Assembly (NCBI RefSeq): GCF_039904985.1
Contig: NZ_CP157005.1
Span: 4,669,501-4,733,500 of the forward strand
Origin: Methylomonas sp. AM2-LC
GTDB taxonomy: Bacteria > Pseudomonadota > Gammaproteobacteria > Methylococcales > Methylomonadaceae
DNA: 64,000 nt
Direction: 5' to 3'
Shown one piece after another: positions 29,331 to 38,800 of the stretch. Below the pieces are notes generated by a model. It made no database searches. It saw only the letters and a program-made list of their open reading frames with translations, and had not been told where the DNA came from. Numbering within the stretch: position 1 is the first letter of the stretch; every line of letters begins with the position of its first letter. The translations under genes were made by a program, and so were the position numbers.

Positions 29331-29812
29331 ACAGGACTTCCCAAGTGAGGCAATTTACAAACTAAGCATCGGTCATTCAATTCTTCCGTAGCATTAATTA
29401 ATACTGCAGCGCCACAAGGGCATTTAATCAGGCTTACAATCCTTTTTTGCACTTCTTTTGCAATTACCCACGCGCCTGAAAAATCAAGTTGACTGTCCTG
29501 TGAATGGCTTGTAAAAATATCAAATGCCATGATAACTTTATAAATAAGCTCTTCGTCAGTTTTGGAGTTTGCAGATTTAAAATAAACTGCAAACAGCGTT
29601 GCCTCCTGGTATCCCTTAATCGTTCTGGTAAGACCTTTGGTTGATTCTTTCGGCCTGCCACCCTTTGACGAACGACCATGCATTTTCTTGTAGGTGGGAC
29701 GAAGCACTTTCATGGGGATTCCGGTTACCTCATGGATGATGGCAATCAGGGCGTGACGCTTGAGTAATTCAAATGCCAGCGCGTGCTTTTCAAATGTTGT
29801 GATGTCGATCAT
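29327..29812 (-). CDS. Second FlhC-like regulator, divergent
   Basis: A 161-residue protein resembling FlhC. The N-terminal AFELLKRHALIAIIHEVTGIPMKVLRPTYKK matches the FlhC helix pattern (ALELI...GAR...LSRGRLIKLYKE), followed by a glycine/lysine loop GRSSKGGRPK. A C-terminal four-cysteine site is arranged C-x-C ... C-x2-C, the place of the FlhC zinc site. It is shorter than normal FlhC (about 190). It lies directly after the STAS-FlhD fusion, so the pair would form a second activator complex. The assignment rests on pattern and gene order. Confidence 0.66.
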   Translation of the reverse strand: MIDITTFEKHALAFELLKRHALIAIIHEVTGIPMKVLRPTYKKMHGRSSKGGRPKESTKGLTRTIKGYQEATLFAVYFKSANSKTDEELIYKVIMAFDIFTSHSQDSQLDFSGAWVIAKEVQKRIVSLIKCPCGAAVLINATEELNDRCLVCKLPHLGSPV

Positions 29813-29820
29813 TTTCTACC

Positions 29821-30414
29821 TCAACACAAAGAACCGCTGAAGGCTAAAAGAATTTCACCGACATTAAATTGTCGATTGGCAATATCCAAGAGGAAATCGC
29901 TTGAAAAACGTGGCGAAAAGCATAACCAACCGCATCTTGCAATACGGTGAATATCCTCAATGGTCAATTTACTAAGCGCTAATCGTATTTCTTCTTCTGC
30001 AATGCCCATCATCAATTGAGCATTGATCGCATTATCCCTAGCCATTTCTCGGGCTTTTACCAGCCAAAACAGATTTAGTTGGTAAATTTCTTCATCGCAA
30101 AATTTATTACTCTGCTTGGAAAGCTGATCAAAATAGTCATCCAGATTAATAAAAGAGTCGTTTATACGCTCCCGAACATCTGGACTTAGATTGATCAAAT
30201 GTAATTGGCTTTTCAGAAAATCAGCCCCAAACTCCAATACCAACGGTAAAAATAACTCCCGAGAAAAACCTTGGGTAATGGTATTTATACCCTCAAAATC
30301 TATGCTCAAGGGCAAGTTTTCGGCAAGACATTCGCGGACTAATTTTGTCAGCTTTTTGCCATGACATGGTTGAGGGATTTTTGAATTGGTGATAGTTTTG
30401 ACAACAATAAACAC
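29821..30414 (-). CDS. STAS-like (DUF4325) domain fused to an FlhD-like domain
   Basis: A 197-residue two-domain protein. Residues 1-95 resemble DUF4325: LSIDFEGINTITQGFSRELFLPLVLEFG with LINLSPDVRERIN. From about residue 110 the sequence turns FlhD-like: LNLFWLVKAREMARDNAINAQLMMGIAEEEIRLALSKL, then TIEDIHRIARCGWLCFSPRF, parallel to FlhD INLSYLLLAQ...MFRLGINEE...[21 protein letters not shown]. The start is GTG 30414 behind AGGAG. It is followed by an FlhC-like gene, as flhD precedes flhC. The fusion is unfamiliar to me. Confidence 0.68.
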   Translation of the reverse strand: MFIVVKTITNSKIPQPCHGKKLTKLVRECLAENLPLSIDFEGINTITQGFSRELFLPLVLEFGADFLKSQLHLINLSPDVRERINDSFINLDDYFDQLSKQSNKFCDEEIYQLNLFWLVKAREMARDNAINAQLMMGIAEEEIRLALSKLTIEDIHRIARCGWLCFSPRFSSDFLLDIANRQFNVGEILLAFSGSLC

Positions 30415-30479
30415 TCGCTTTCTCCTAGGCGGCCATTAAATCGTCCATAACCGAGCTATGATTAACTCCATACGAGTGA

Positions 30480-31073
30480 CTAAGCGATTTGCTTGGCTTT
30501 AGCTGAAGACCAACGACGACGCCCAATTCGATCTGCCCATACCTCGCAAATCGGACATTGCTCAAATGGATCTTTCAGAGTGTTCAGTCGAAGAAACCGT
30601 GCTTGGCATTTTTTGCAAATCACCAAATTGAGTAAGTTTGAATTGAATTGATGATTCAACTCCCAGGCACGATTAATATCTAACAAGATAAATTGGGCGA
30701 CACTTTTTTCCAGCTTGCTGGGTCGTGGGTTGTTGGCAACCACTTGGCAATACAATTCATACGCAGTGATGAACAGCCGTGCATCGTGATCGTCATCGGT
30801 TTGCAAATTGGTCAAATCCTGAAAGATGCCGAGAAATATGGAGGCATGGAGATTGTTAACCGAGGATCGAATAATCCAAGTCTGATCATAGGGCAACAAG
30901 CCCTGCTTGGGAGATCTTTGTTGAGTCGCTTTATAAAGTCGGATAGCAGTTTTTTTGCTAAAATTACAGAGACTAACTACCAAGGGCGTCCGAGCTCCCA
31001 ACGAAAACAGTTTTTCAGCCAAGACTAATTCGTAACTAAAACCGGATTTAAGCTTAAACAAGAGTATGCACAT
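30480..31073 (-). CDS. flhC: FlhC-like transcriptional activator (SetC/AcaC type)
   Basis: A 197-residue FlhC homologue. Its middle reads LGARTPLVVSLCNFSKKTAIRLYKATQQ, then SPKQGLLPYDQTWIIRSSVNNLHASIF, closely following FlhC (GARL...LSRGRLIKLYKE...PPKGMLPFSTDWFM...NIHASMF). A zinc site C-x2-C ... C-x2-C lies near the C-terminus (CKKC and CPIC). Its ATG abuts the FlhD-like stop (TAAATG). In SXT and IncC elements such FlhDC homologues switch on transfer and excision genes; here that role is inferred from location next to the integrase. Confidence 0.85.
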   Translation of the reverse strand: MCILLFKLKSGFSYELVLAEKLFSLGARTPLVVSLCNFSKKTAIRLYKATQQRSPKQGLLPYDQTWIIRSSVNNLHASIFLGIFQDLTNLQTDDDHDARLFITAYELYCQVVANNPRPSKLEKSVAQFILLDINRAWELNHQFNSNLLNLVICKKCQARFLRLNTLKDPFEQCPICEVWADRIGRRRWSSAKAKQIA

Positions 31074-31355
31074 TTACATATTCTCCTTGTCAGCATTAGA
31101 CTGGAGGAGCAAGGCCCCATGAGAAGCTAATGAAATATCATTGGGCGTTTTCATTGGAACCAGTCTGATGACGGTTCTGGTAACGGCAGAAATCTCTCTA
31201 ATTTTTTCCAGGGAAAATTCAGCAATTTCTTCTATCTGTTTTCTGTCCACCCCGAATCGCCAAGCAGCCTCCAATGGGTTGCTTCGAGCGCATTCGCGGG
31301 CCAGCATCAGATACTCAAAATTCAGTTGAGCAAGGTCTTGTTCCAGTGTTGACAT
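31074..31355 (-). CDS. flhD: FlhD-like transcriptional activator (SetD/AcaD type)
   Basis: A 93-residue protein matching FlhD in helix pattern: LNFEYLMLARECARSNPLEAAWRFGVDRKQIEEIAEFSLEKIREISAV, then TVIRLVP. It lacks the C-terminal tail of enterobacterial FlhD. A GAGGAGAC ribosome site precedes the ATG. First gene of the regulator operon with about 430 bp of upstream noncoding DNA that must hold its promoter. It should form a heteromer with the FlhC-like protein encoded next. Confidence 0.8.
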   Translation of the reverse strand: MSTLEQDLAQLNFEYLMLARECARSNPLEAAWRFGVDRKQIEEIAEFSLEKIREISAVTRTVIRLVPMKTPNDISLASHGALLLQSNADKENM

Positions 31356-31788
31356 AGTCTCCTCTTCGCTTAATGACGATAGTGGGTGCTATGCTATGGG
31401 TAAGGTTAAGAAATGTCCCGGACGAAAAGTGACTGTTTTAGGGCACAATTCGCGAGAAGCCTTGTTCGGCGCGGGGTGCAAATTTTAAAAAAATACTAAA
31501 AAACAGCGATATTTGATGGTATTGAGAAATTTCTATCTGGAATTAATCTGATTTAGGTACTAATTCCGCTTGTGAAGCGCCACAAATCAATTTGGATTTA
31601 TCTGGTGTGATGTCATATTTGCAAAACTGGGCAACCCAATAACGGAAAATGACATTTAACAGACTCTGTTTTAAGCAGAGCAAGACTAAAAGCATAAGAA
31701 TCTCTTATAGTCTGAAACCATTCGGGCATTATTTTCTTTAATGGCCTGAAGCTGACTTTTCAGGCCATTCCCTATGAGAACAATATAT
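31356..31788. other. Promoter region upstream of the FlhDC-like operon
   Basis: 433 bases between the FlhD-like start and the IHF-like stop. The right end holds a terminator hairpin. The remainder is AT-rich and non-coding; I see no certain operator, though regulatory repression of this operon is expected to act here. Confidence 0.45.
31740..31769 (-). terminator. Terminator after the IHF-like gene / iron operon
   Basis: AATGGCCTGAA and TTCAGGCCATT pair perfectly (11 bp) around an eight-base loop, 20 bases after the IHF-like stop. A T-rich stretch follows on the minus strand. Confidence 0.78.
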
Positions 31789-32100
31789 TCATTCTGGGTT
31801 TTTACATTGCTTACGCACTGTATTCACCAAAAGCCGTAATTCCTGCCCCGGCTTAAAATGAACTACCTGCTTTTCATTGATAAGTACTGCTTGGCCGGTT
31901 TTAGGATTTCTACCGGTATGTGCATCACGCTGTTTCACGGCGAAACTACCAAAACCCCTGATTTCGATGCGCTCGCCGTTAGCAAGGGTATGGGTTAGTT
32001 GTTCGACGATGCTATTGACTGCCCTTTGAACTTGTTTTACCTGTAAATTTGGCCGTTTGTTGACCAACACTTCTATCATTTCGGATTTTTTCACTTTCAA
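31789..32100 (-). CDS. IHF/HU-family DNA-bending protein (IhfB-like)
   Basis: A 103-residue DNABII protein. ANGERIEIRGFGSFAVKQRDAHTGRNPKTGQAV carries the DNA-binding arm with the intercalating proline, and VVHFKPGQELR is the IhfB-type end. The start may be TTG 32100 or the nearby GTG two codons later; the core is unaffected. It lies 36 bases after exbD in the same direction. Chromosomal ihfB is normally elsewhere, so this is likely an element-borne copy serving recombination or promoter architecture. The role is inferred. Confidence 0.85.
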   Translation of the reverse strand: MKVKKSEMIEVLVNKRPNLQVKQVQRAVNSIVEQLTHTLANGERIEIRGFGSFAVKQRDAHTGRNPKTGQAVLINEKQVVHFKPGQELRLLVNTVRKQCKNPE

Positions 32101-32136
32101 ACCTGATGTATTGCCATTATTTTTGAATTAAAATTT

Positions 32137-32547
32137 CTATTGCTGCAAAGTCACAAACGACAACTTGCCGACCCCCGAGCGCTGAGCACTCGCCATCACC
32201 TTGGCGACAGATTCAAATACAGCTGCTTTATCCGCGTGCAGTTGAATGCTGATATCAGGATCGCGTTCCTGTAGTGCCTTGAGTTCGGTTTCCAGGGAGG
32301 CTAATGGCACAGGCTTGTCATCAAGTTGCGGTTCGCCTTGGGCGTTGATACTGAGGATGGCAATGTGTTTGTCCGGAGCAGGTTCGGTTTGTTCGGTTTT
32401 CGGCAGCTTGACGCGCACGACCTGGGTTAATAGCGGTGTAGTGACGATAAACACCACCAGCAATACCAGCATCACGTCTACTAACGGCGTGACGTTGATT
32501 TCGCTCATTTCGCTGCTTTCATCATCATTGGGCAGTTGTATGGACAT
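32137..32547 (-). CDS. exbD: ExbD-type energy transducer of the TonB system
   Basis: A 136-residue inner-membrane protein. A single N-terminal transmembrane segment (PLVDVMLVLLVVFIVTTPLL) contains the proton-linked aspartate in VDVMLVL, preceded by MSEINVTPL, both ExbD/TolR signatures. The periplasmic domain follows. With ExbB it uses the proton gradient to energise TonB. Its start overlaps the exbB end by 23 bases. Confidence 0.93.
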   Translation of the reverse strand: MSIQLPNDDESSEMSEINVTPLVDVMLVLLVVFIVTTPLLTQVVRVKLPKTEQTEPAPDKHIAILSINAQGEPQLDDKPVPLASLETELKALQERDPDISIQLHADKAAVFESVAKVMASAQRSGVGKLSFVTLQQ

Positions 32548-33226
32548 GGTTATTCTCCGTGGTTTCAGTTAAGTCGTTTTCAATGCAGCTGCGCAAATAG
32601 TCGGTGGCAAAATGTTCAAGATTTGCAATTGATGTGCGGTTTTGGCGTAGAAAAAAGTTGTAGGCAATCACCGCCGGAATCGCCACGGCGATACCTAGTG
32701 CTGTGGCTATCAAAGCTTCGCCGATAGGGCCGGCCACTACATCCAGACTGGCATTGCCTTGGGCGCTGATATCCTTCAGAGCATGCATAATGCCCCAGAC
32801 TGTGCCGAACAAGCCGATAAAGGGCGCTGTGCTGCCAATGCTGGCCAGCCAGCCCAATCCGGATTCCATCAGCGCTTTCTCTTTCTGTAATTGCTGACGC
32901 AAAGCCCGTTCGATCAGTTCGTGCCAGGCGGCATGATGTTCCAACGTGTTGGTCTTAGTCAGATTCTTGGCTCGGGCATACGTCTGGCTGCCGACGGATA
33001 ATACTCGGCCAGCCTGAGTGGTGTGGCTTTTGTCAGTCTCAATTTCCGCCTGGGTCAGCGTGGCCATCCGGCTGATATCGGTAAACTGGTTAATGACTTT
33101 TCGATTGCGATACCTATTCAGCGCCATTTCCCCGGCTTTCAAGATAATCACGCTCCAGGTCAGCAACGAAAAACAGCCGAGCATGCACAGCGTGCTATCA
33201 ACAATGGTGGTTTCGGAAAAATTCAA
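32525..33226 (-). CDS. exbB: ExbB-type proton channel of the TonB system
   Basis: A 233-residue MotA/TolQ/ExbB protein. Transmembrane helices lie near residues 10-27, 120-142 and 163-185. The conserved block LGWLASIGSTAPFIGLFGTVWGIMHAL with GPIGEALIATALGIAVAIPAV is diagnostic. I start at TTG 33226, eight bases after AAGGAG; the upstream frame lacks ExbB features. It pairs with ExbD. Confidence 0.92.
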   Translation of the reverse strand: MNFSETTIVDSTLCMLGCFSLLTWSVIILKAGEMALNRYRNRKVINQFTDISRMATLTQAEIETDKSHTTQAGRVLSVGSQTYARAKNLTKTNTLEHHAAWHELIERALRQQLQKEKALMESGLGWLASIGSTAPFIGLFGTVWGIMHALKDISAQGNASLDVVAGPIGEALIATALGIAVAIPAVIAYNFFLRQNRTSIANLEHFATDYLRSCIENDLTETTENNHVHTTAQ

Positions 33227-33401
33227 AGTGGTCTCCTTTCTAGTTTTAGTTTTAGTTATAAATTTGTTCGAAATGGCTGCTATTCGCTTGATTAAATTCC
33301 ATGTAATCGCCCGGACCAACCAAATCCGGGCAAATCAACATCCTTGTTGCCCCGGATAAGGTAAGAGGCAGGAATCCGGGAATACTTTGGGGGGGAAATC
33401 A

Positions 33402-34181
33402 TCATTGCAGGCTAAAATCAATCGGCACACTGGCCCAACTGGCTTCGGCAAACTCGCCGCGTTTGGCCGGCACAAACCGCCAGTTTTTGACGGCTTCCAG
33501 TGCTGATTCATCCAATTCTTCATGGCCGCTGGAACGTTGCACATTCACTTGTGCGGCATGACCGTCTGCGGTGATGTATACCCGCAATATGACCAAACCT
33601 TCCCAATGCCGCTGCCGCGCCACCATGGGATAGACCGGCTTGGGGTTGTTCAGATAATTGGCGTCCGAATTGGCTGGGGTATACGTATCGTTGCGCGGTG
33701 AAGCGGCACGCTCATGATTTTCAGTCGGCGGTGCCGAAGAAGTAGGCGGTGCAGTGTCCGGCTCGTCCTTTTGAACTTCAACCTGTTTCACTTTCGTTTC
33801 GGAAGGCAACGGCTTTGGTTTCGGCTTGGGTTTCTTTAATGGTTTGGGGTCAGTTTTTTTCACCTCTTTGGGTGGCACTGGCGTGGGCGGCGTGATGGGT
33901 TGGTTGACAGCCGGTGAAGGCGGCGCGGACAACATCATGTCTATCATCGGTAAAGGCGCTGCTGCGGAAAACGGAAGTGGTGCTGGGCGATTGACATACC
34001 AGAACAACAGACAACCATGCAGCAAGGCAGCTGCCAAAGTGGCAGATAATATCCCGAGTGGACGGCGATACTTATCTGAATCAGGCGTTGCGATCAAGGG
34101 CAAGCCTCCATCGTTGGGCGTACTCAAAGCCGAAGGCAAAAACAGCGACAGGCTCGGGAATCGGATAATCGATTGATACAT
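33402..34181 (-). CDS. tonB: TonB-family protein
   Basis: A 259-residue protein with an N-terminal transmembrane helix (residues 38-58, LSATLAAALLHGCLLFWYV, containing the SxxxH-type His) and a proline/lysine-rich periplasmic spacer with KPLKKPKPKPKPLP. A C-terminal TonB domain follows: NPKPVYPMVARQRHWEGLVILRVYITADG, then SGHEELDESALEAVKNWRFVPAKRG. It transmits ExbBD energy to the outer-membrane receptor. I choose ATG 34181; upstream frame is cysteine- and arginine-rich and overlaps the preceding gene. Confidence 0.93.
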   Translation of the reverse strand: MYQSIIRFPSLSLFLPSALSTPNDGGLPLIATPDSDKYRRPLGILSATLAAALLHGCLLFWYVNRPAPLPFSAAAPLPMIDMMLSAPPSPAVNQPITPPTPVPPKEVKKTDPKPLKKPKPKPKPLPSETKVKQVEVQKDEPDTAPPTSSAPPTENHERAASPRNDTYTPANSDANYLNNPKPVYPMVARQRHWEGLVILRVYITADGHAAQVNVQRSSGHEELDESALEAVKNWRFVPAKRGEFAEASWASVPIDFSLQ

Positions 34182-34188
34182 GGTTCGA

Positions 34189-34434
34189 CTACCGTTGTCT
34201 TTGCAGCTTTGACGACACATCCGATGCCTGAATGTTCGCTGTGACCGGTAACTGCTGTTGTAGCTGGTGCATCTGAGTTTGCAGTGCTTGCAGCGCACCT
34301 TGGGTCAGATGCAACTGCTCTTGCAGATATTCAAAGTGGATCTGAAAATAGCGGGCGGTTGGAAACCCCGCACCCGCTTTTAAAGCCAGATCGGTTTCGA
34401 CGACTGTTTTTCTGGAAAGTGACTTGCTTTGCAT
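34189..34434 (-). CDS. Small coiled-coil protein between tolC and tonB
   Basis: An 81-residue protein with a heptad-like helix rich in Gln and Leu (residues 35-62, FEYLQEQLHLTQGALQALQTQMHQLQQQL). No signal peptide is apparent. ATG 34434 follows GGAGG at ideal spacing and is preferred over the start at 34467 inside the tolC gene. It ends seven bases before tonB. Cotranscribed with the efflux and TonB genes; function unknown. Confidence 0.7.
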   Translation of the reverse strand: MQSKSLSRKTVVETDLALKAGAGFPTARYFQIHFEYLQEQLHLTQGALQALQTQMHQLQQQLPVTANIQASDVSSKLQRQR

Positions 34435-34459
34435 GCGTTTTCCTCCGTTAATTTTTTTA

Positions 34460-35842
34460 TTATTCATTCTGCGATACCGGATTTGGATTCGATTGCAGGT
34501 TGGAGTTGCTGTCTGATTTCAGCCAACTGTTCACCTGTTGCAGATCTTGCGGTGACAGTGAGCCCACTGCCTGTTTCAGGCGGAGGCTGTCAAGCAGATA
34601 GTCGTAGCGAGCTCGGGCATAATCGCGCTGAGCTCCCAGTAGTTCGCGTTCGGCGACGATGATATCCAGTGTCGTTCGCCGTCCAGCGTTAAAGCCGGCC
34701 TGGGTGGCGGCCAACCCTGTTTCGGCTGACTTCAATGCCTGTCGTAAAGCCTTAACCCGGCTGATGCCGGCCACTACCCCAAGATAGGCTTTGCTGGTCG
34801 CTCGATGAACCGTACGCTTTTGCTCGTTAAGAGAGGCAATAGCCTGACGGTAACGATGTTCGGCTTCACGAGTTTTCGAGTTGACCCGGCCGCCTTGATA
34901 AAGTGGGAAGTTCAGATTCAGGCCGACAATGTTGTCTTCGATGTCGGCGGTACCGAAGCGGCCGCCGGAAGTGGCGAAGTTGTGATTGCCTTGCGCATCC
35001 AAGGTCGGCAAATGCCCGGCGGACAGTCGTTGGATTTCGTTCTTGGCGACTTGAACGGCTTTTTCATTGGACAGCACAACCGGATTCTGGGACAAGGCCT
35101 GCTCTATCCAACGTTGCTCATCGGTTGGATCGGGCGCTATCAAGGGAATTTCTGTGCTGAGTACGGCCAGACTATCATGATGGATGCCTGAGACTTCCTG
35201 CAAGGCTTCGCGTGCATCGCGTAACTGGTGTTCGGCGGCCACAGCATCGGCTGCGGCGCGGTCGGAACCCGACTGGGCTTCCTGGACATCGGTATAGGCC
35301 AAATACCCTACCGCCTGCCGCTGGCGGGTTTCGGTAAGCTTGCGCTCCAGGGATTGTTGTTGGGCCTTGGCGAACTGTAGATTTTCCTCGGCAGCCAGTA
35401 CATCAAAATAGCGTTCGGCTACCTTCAACATCAGGGCGATTTCGGCAGCGCTAGTATCGGCCTCGGCTTGAGCAATCTTGCTATCGGCCTGCTCCAGCGC
35501 TACCCACCTGTCATAGTGTAATAATGGCTGAGTGATTGACAGGTTATAACCGCCGGACATGAAGGCGTCATTACCACTGGCGCCGATGGCGGCAGCCCCG
35601 CCTAAGCGGATGTTTTGATAGTCGCGGTTGATGTTGGCAGTAAATACCGCTTCCGGCAGAAACAGTGCGGCATGGGCTTGGCTCTGACTTTCCAGTACCG
35701 CTTCCAAACCTTCTCTGGCTTTTTCCAGTTGCGGGTTGTCGTTGAGCGCTTCCCGGTAAACAGAAAGTAAGTCCTGAGCGTAAACAAGAGTACTTTGTAG
35801 TATCAGACTTATCACCAAGCCAACTTCTCTGATGCGCTTCAT
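34460..35842 (-). CDS. TolC-family outer-membrane efflux protein
   Basis: A 460-residue outer-membrane factor with signal peptide (MKRIREVGLVISLILQSTLVYA). Two repeated coiled-coil/barrel halves show the family pattern: LSVYREALNDNPQL, then AERYFDVLAAEENLQFA with LAYTDVQEAQSGSDRAAADA, and in the second half LNFPLYQGGRVNSKTREAEH with AGRRTTLDIIVAERELLGAQRDYARARYDYL. It overlaps the RND stop by four bases (ATGA). It provides the exit duct for the RND pump. Confidence 0.92.
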   Translation of the reverse strand: MKRIREVGLVISLILQSTLVYAQDLLSVYREALNDNPQLEKAREGLEAVLESQSQAHAALFLPEAVFTANINRDYQNIRLGGAAAIGASGNDAFMSGGYNLSITQPLLHYDRWVALEQADSKIAQAEADTSAAEIALMLKVAERYFDVLAAEENLQFAKAQQQSLERKLTETRQRQAVGYLAYTDVQEAQSGSDRAAADAVAAEHQLRDAREALQEVSGIHHDSLAVLSTEIPLIAPDPTDEQRWIEQALSQNPVVLSNEKAVQVAKNEIQRLSAGHLPTLDAQGNHNFATSGGRFGTADIEDNIVGLNLNFPLYQGGRVNSKTREAEHRYRQAIASLNEQKRTVHRATSKAYLGVVAGISRVKALRQALKSAETGLAATQAGFNAGRRTTLDIIVAERELLGAQRDYARARYDYLLDSLRLKQAVGSLSPQDLQQVNSWLKSDSNSNLQSNPNPVSQNE

Positions 35843-38800
35843 ACTGCTTTCTCTCTCATAACCCAGCCCATCGCCAACCGATACAGCAGCGGCATCATGA
35901 ACAAGGTAAACAACGTTGAAAACCCCACACCCCAGACGATGGCGGTCGCCACTGGTTTCCACATAGTTGCGGAGGTATCGTCGCTGAACGCCAAGGGCAA
36001 CAAACCGACCAAAGTAGTGAGGGAGGTGATGAAGATCGGCAATAAACGCCGTTTTGCCGCCCAAACGCTGGCATGCACTACGCCCATACCACGTCCCAGA
36101 CGATCATGGGCGGCGGCGAACATCAAAATCGCTGAATTCACTGCGATGCCGGCCAGCGCCACACCTCCATACATCGTGTACAGACTGACCGGCTCGCCGG
36201 ATATCAACAAACCCAATATGACGCCGGCAAATGCCATCGGGATTTTCAACAACACCAGAAACGGCAGGCCGTAGCTTCTAAATTGGGCACCAACAATGAT
36301 AAAAATCAAGCCGATACCTAACACGAACAACTGCCAAAGTTGTTTCAAACCTTCCTGCACGGTTTCCATTTCACCGCCAAACTGCACGCTGACATCGGGA
36401 TATCGGTCTTTGACCTGTTGCCAGCGTTTTTCAATTTGCTGGTTGGCGGCCAGGGTGTCCATCTGGGTTTTGTCGAGTGCGGCTTGCAGGGTCTGTACCT
36501 GTTGAAAGTCGATATGATTGATGCTGGCCGGGCCGATGCGCGGTTCGGCGGTCACCAACTGGCTGAGCGGTACGCTGCTGCCATCGGCTCTGGCGACGGT
36601 ATAACGGAGTAACTCGGCAATATCATGTACCTGGTTTTGATAGGCTCGCACCCGCACTCCGACCGGTTCGCCCTGTTCGACGAAGCTAGCGACGCTTTCA
36701 CCATCGGCCAACAGTTGCAAGGTACGGGCTACGGTTTCCGGGGCAAGACCTGCACGTTGCACCGCTGCGCTGTCCAGACGCAATTTCAGTTCGGAAAGAC
36801 CGGGTATGATATCCAATCGGACTTGACTGACCCCCGATGTGGCAGCAACAATAGCTTTTAATTCGGCAATGGCGGAATCAAGTTCAGCGCCTGGGCTACC
36901 TTGAATATTCAGATTGATGGCTTTCCCAATCCCACCGCCTAGCGCAGAGCCTTCACCCTCCACCCAAGCTTCGACAGCACCCTCCAGATTGTTCAGCAAG
37001 GGTTTAATCAGCGGTATTAAGGTCGCCGAATCCCGGCTGTCACGGTTCAAGCTGAACCATAAATCCCCATATTGATGACCATATAGATATTGACCTTCTT
37101 TAGCGATAGCACCGCTTTCTGCCGCACTCGCCCGCAATTCGCCGGGCTTTAAAATAGCGGTTACCCGCCGTTCGATTTCCTCCAGGGTTTCCAAGGTTTT
37201 GGCGGAAGGCGTACCGTTGTTCATTTCCAAAGTGACGACAAACCCGTAATCCGGCACAGCCGGGAGCAAATTGAATTTCACCCAGGAAAAGACTACAGCA
37301 GAACAAGACAAGACGAAGAACGCCAGCAAAACCCACAAAGCGCGTTTGGGGTGGCGCAGCACCTGAATCAAAGCTTGCGTATACCGGCGCTGTAAACCCT
37401 GCCGCATGGTTTCACGCCAACTAGCACTATTAGCACTGGTCTCAGCTTTGACAGTGGCCGCAGCGTGCGAGGGTAAAATCCATAAGGCCTGGACGATGCT
37501 GATAATCAGAGCCAGACACACGACCTGCGGCACTACACCCATCAAGTGGCCCAGAAAACCGGTCATCAGCATCAAAGGTAAAAAGGTGGCGATGGTGGTC
37601 ATCGACGATGTGGTGACCGGCAGCCAGACTTCACGCAAGGCCGACACCGTGGCGGTCAAGGGCGCCAAACCTCTGCGCAATTGTTGGCCTACGGCTTCGA
37701 TCACCACTACCGCATCGTCGACCAGCATGCCCAACACAATGATCACGCCCAGTAAGACACTGAGATTCAGCGATTGCTTGGTCACTTGCAGGGCAATAAA
37801 TACCCCAGCCAATGAAAACGGCACCGCCAGCGTGGTGAGCAGGGACAGCCGGGTGCCCAACAATAGCCAGGTGACAGCAAATACCAGCAACATCCCCGAC
37901 CAGGCGTGTTCTTCCATGGTCGAAATCGCATTACGAATGTTATCCGAGTCATCGATCAGCAGGAATAACTGCACACCGGTATTAGCGCTAACCCGGTTGC
38001 GGGCATCGATATAAGCTTTCAACTGATCAATCAGGGCCAGGGTATTGGCGCCGGGTTGCTTGAACGGCATCACCGCTACCGCCGGCTGGCCGCGAAACCG
38101 CGCCCCCAGCTTGACCGCCTTGCTGGTGCGGCTAATGTCGGCCAGATCGCCGAGTTTTACTTCGCCTTTGGCGGCGATCACCGGCAATTGCGCCAGGCGT
38201 GCGGCTGCATCCTCGGTGCCGGTGACCCTGAGCAGCCATTCTCGTTCATCGACTTTAACAACACCGGCGGCGATATCCTTAAAATAACTGCTAACGGTAT
38301 CGGCCAGCGCCGTGGGACTAATGCCCAGTCCGGCCAGCCGTTCGGGATGAAACACGACATGCAATTCCGGATCTTCCAGCCCTTTGGTTTGCACCATTGC
38401 CACGCCAGGCAGACGCTGTAAATCGAGTTTGACTTGGCGGGCCTGTTGACGGAAATTTTCGTCTTCACCGGGACCGTAGACCAGAATCTTGAACCAGTCC
38501 GAGCCTAGATTGCCTTCGAATATCTCCGGCATGGAGGCGGTTTTGGGTAGTTCCGATTGTGCCAGGTTTTGCAGTTCGCGCCGCAATTCCTGAATGCGCC
38601 TTTCGTACAAGGGCTTATCCAGCTCTTCAAACAAAACGGTTACTGAAGCCATGCCGCTTTGGGCATTACTGTTGACATGTTTGATGTTTTTGATCTTGCT
38701 GCGCAGCATGCGCTCGACTGGTGTCACCAGCAGACGTTCGACATCCTCGGCGCTGGCGCCGGGCATGGATAACGAAATATCAGCGGCTGTGGCTAAAGTG

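Noticed and set aside
31356..31788. Possible small gene upstream of the FlhD-like gene
   Set aside because: No frame with a ribosome site and sensible composition was found; the region is better explained as promoter.
34903..35191. Open frames on the plus strand inside the tolC and RND genes (also at 36340, 37406, 38056, 39315)
   Set aside because: They are shadows of strongly coding GC-rich genes on the other strand, with arginine- and proline-rich, low-complexity translations.
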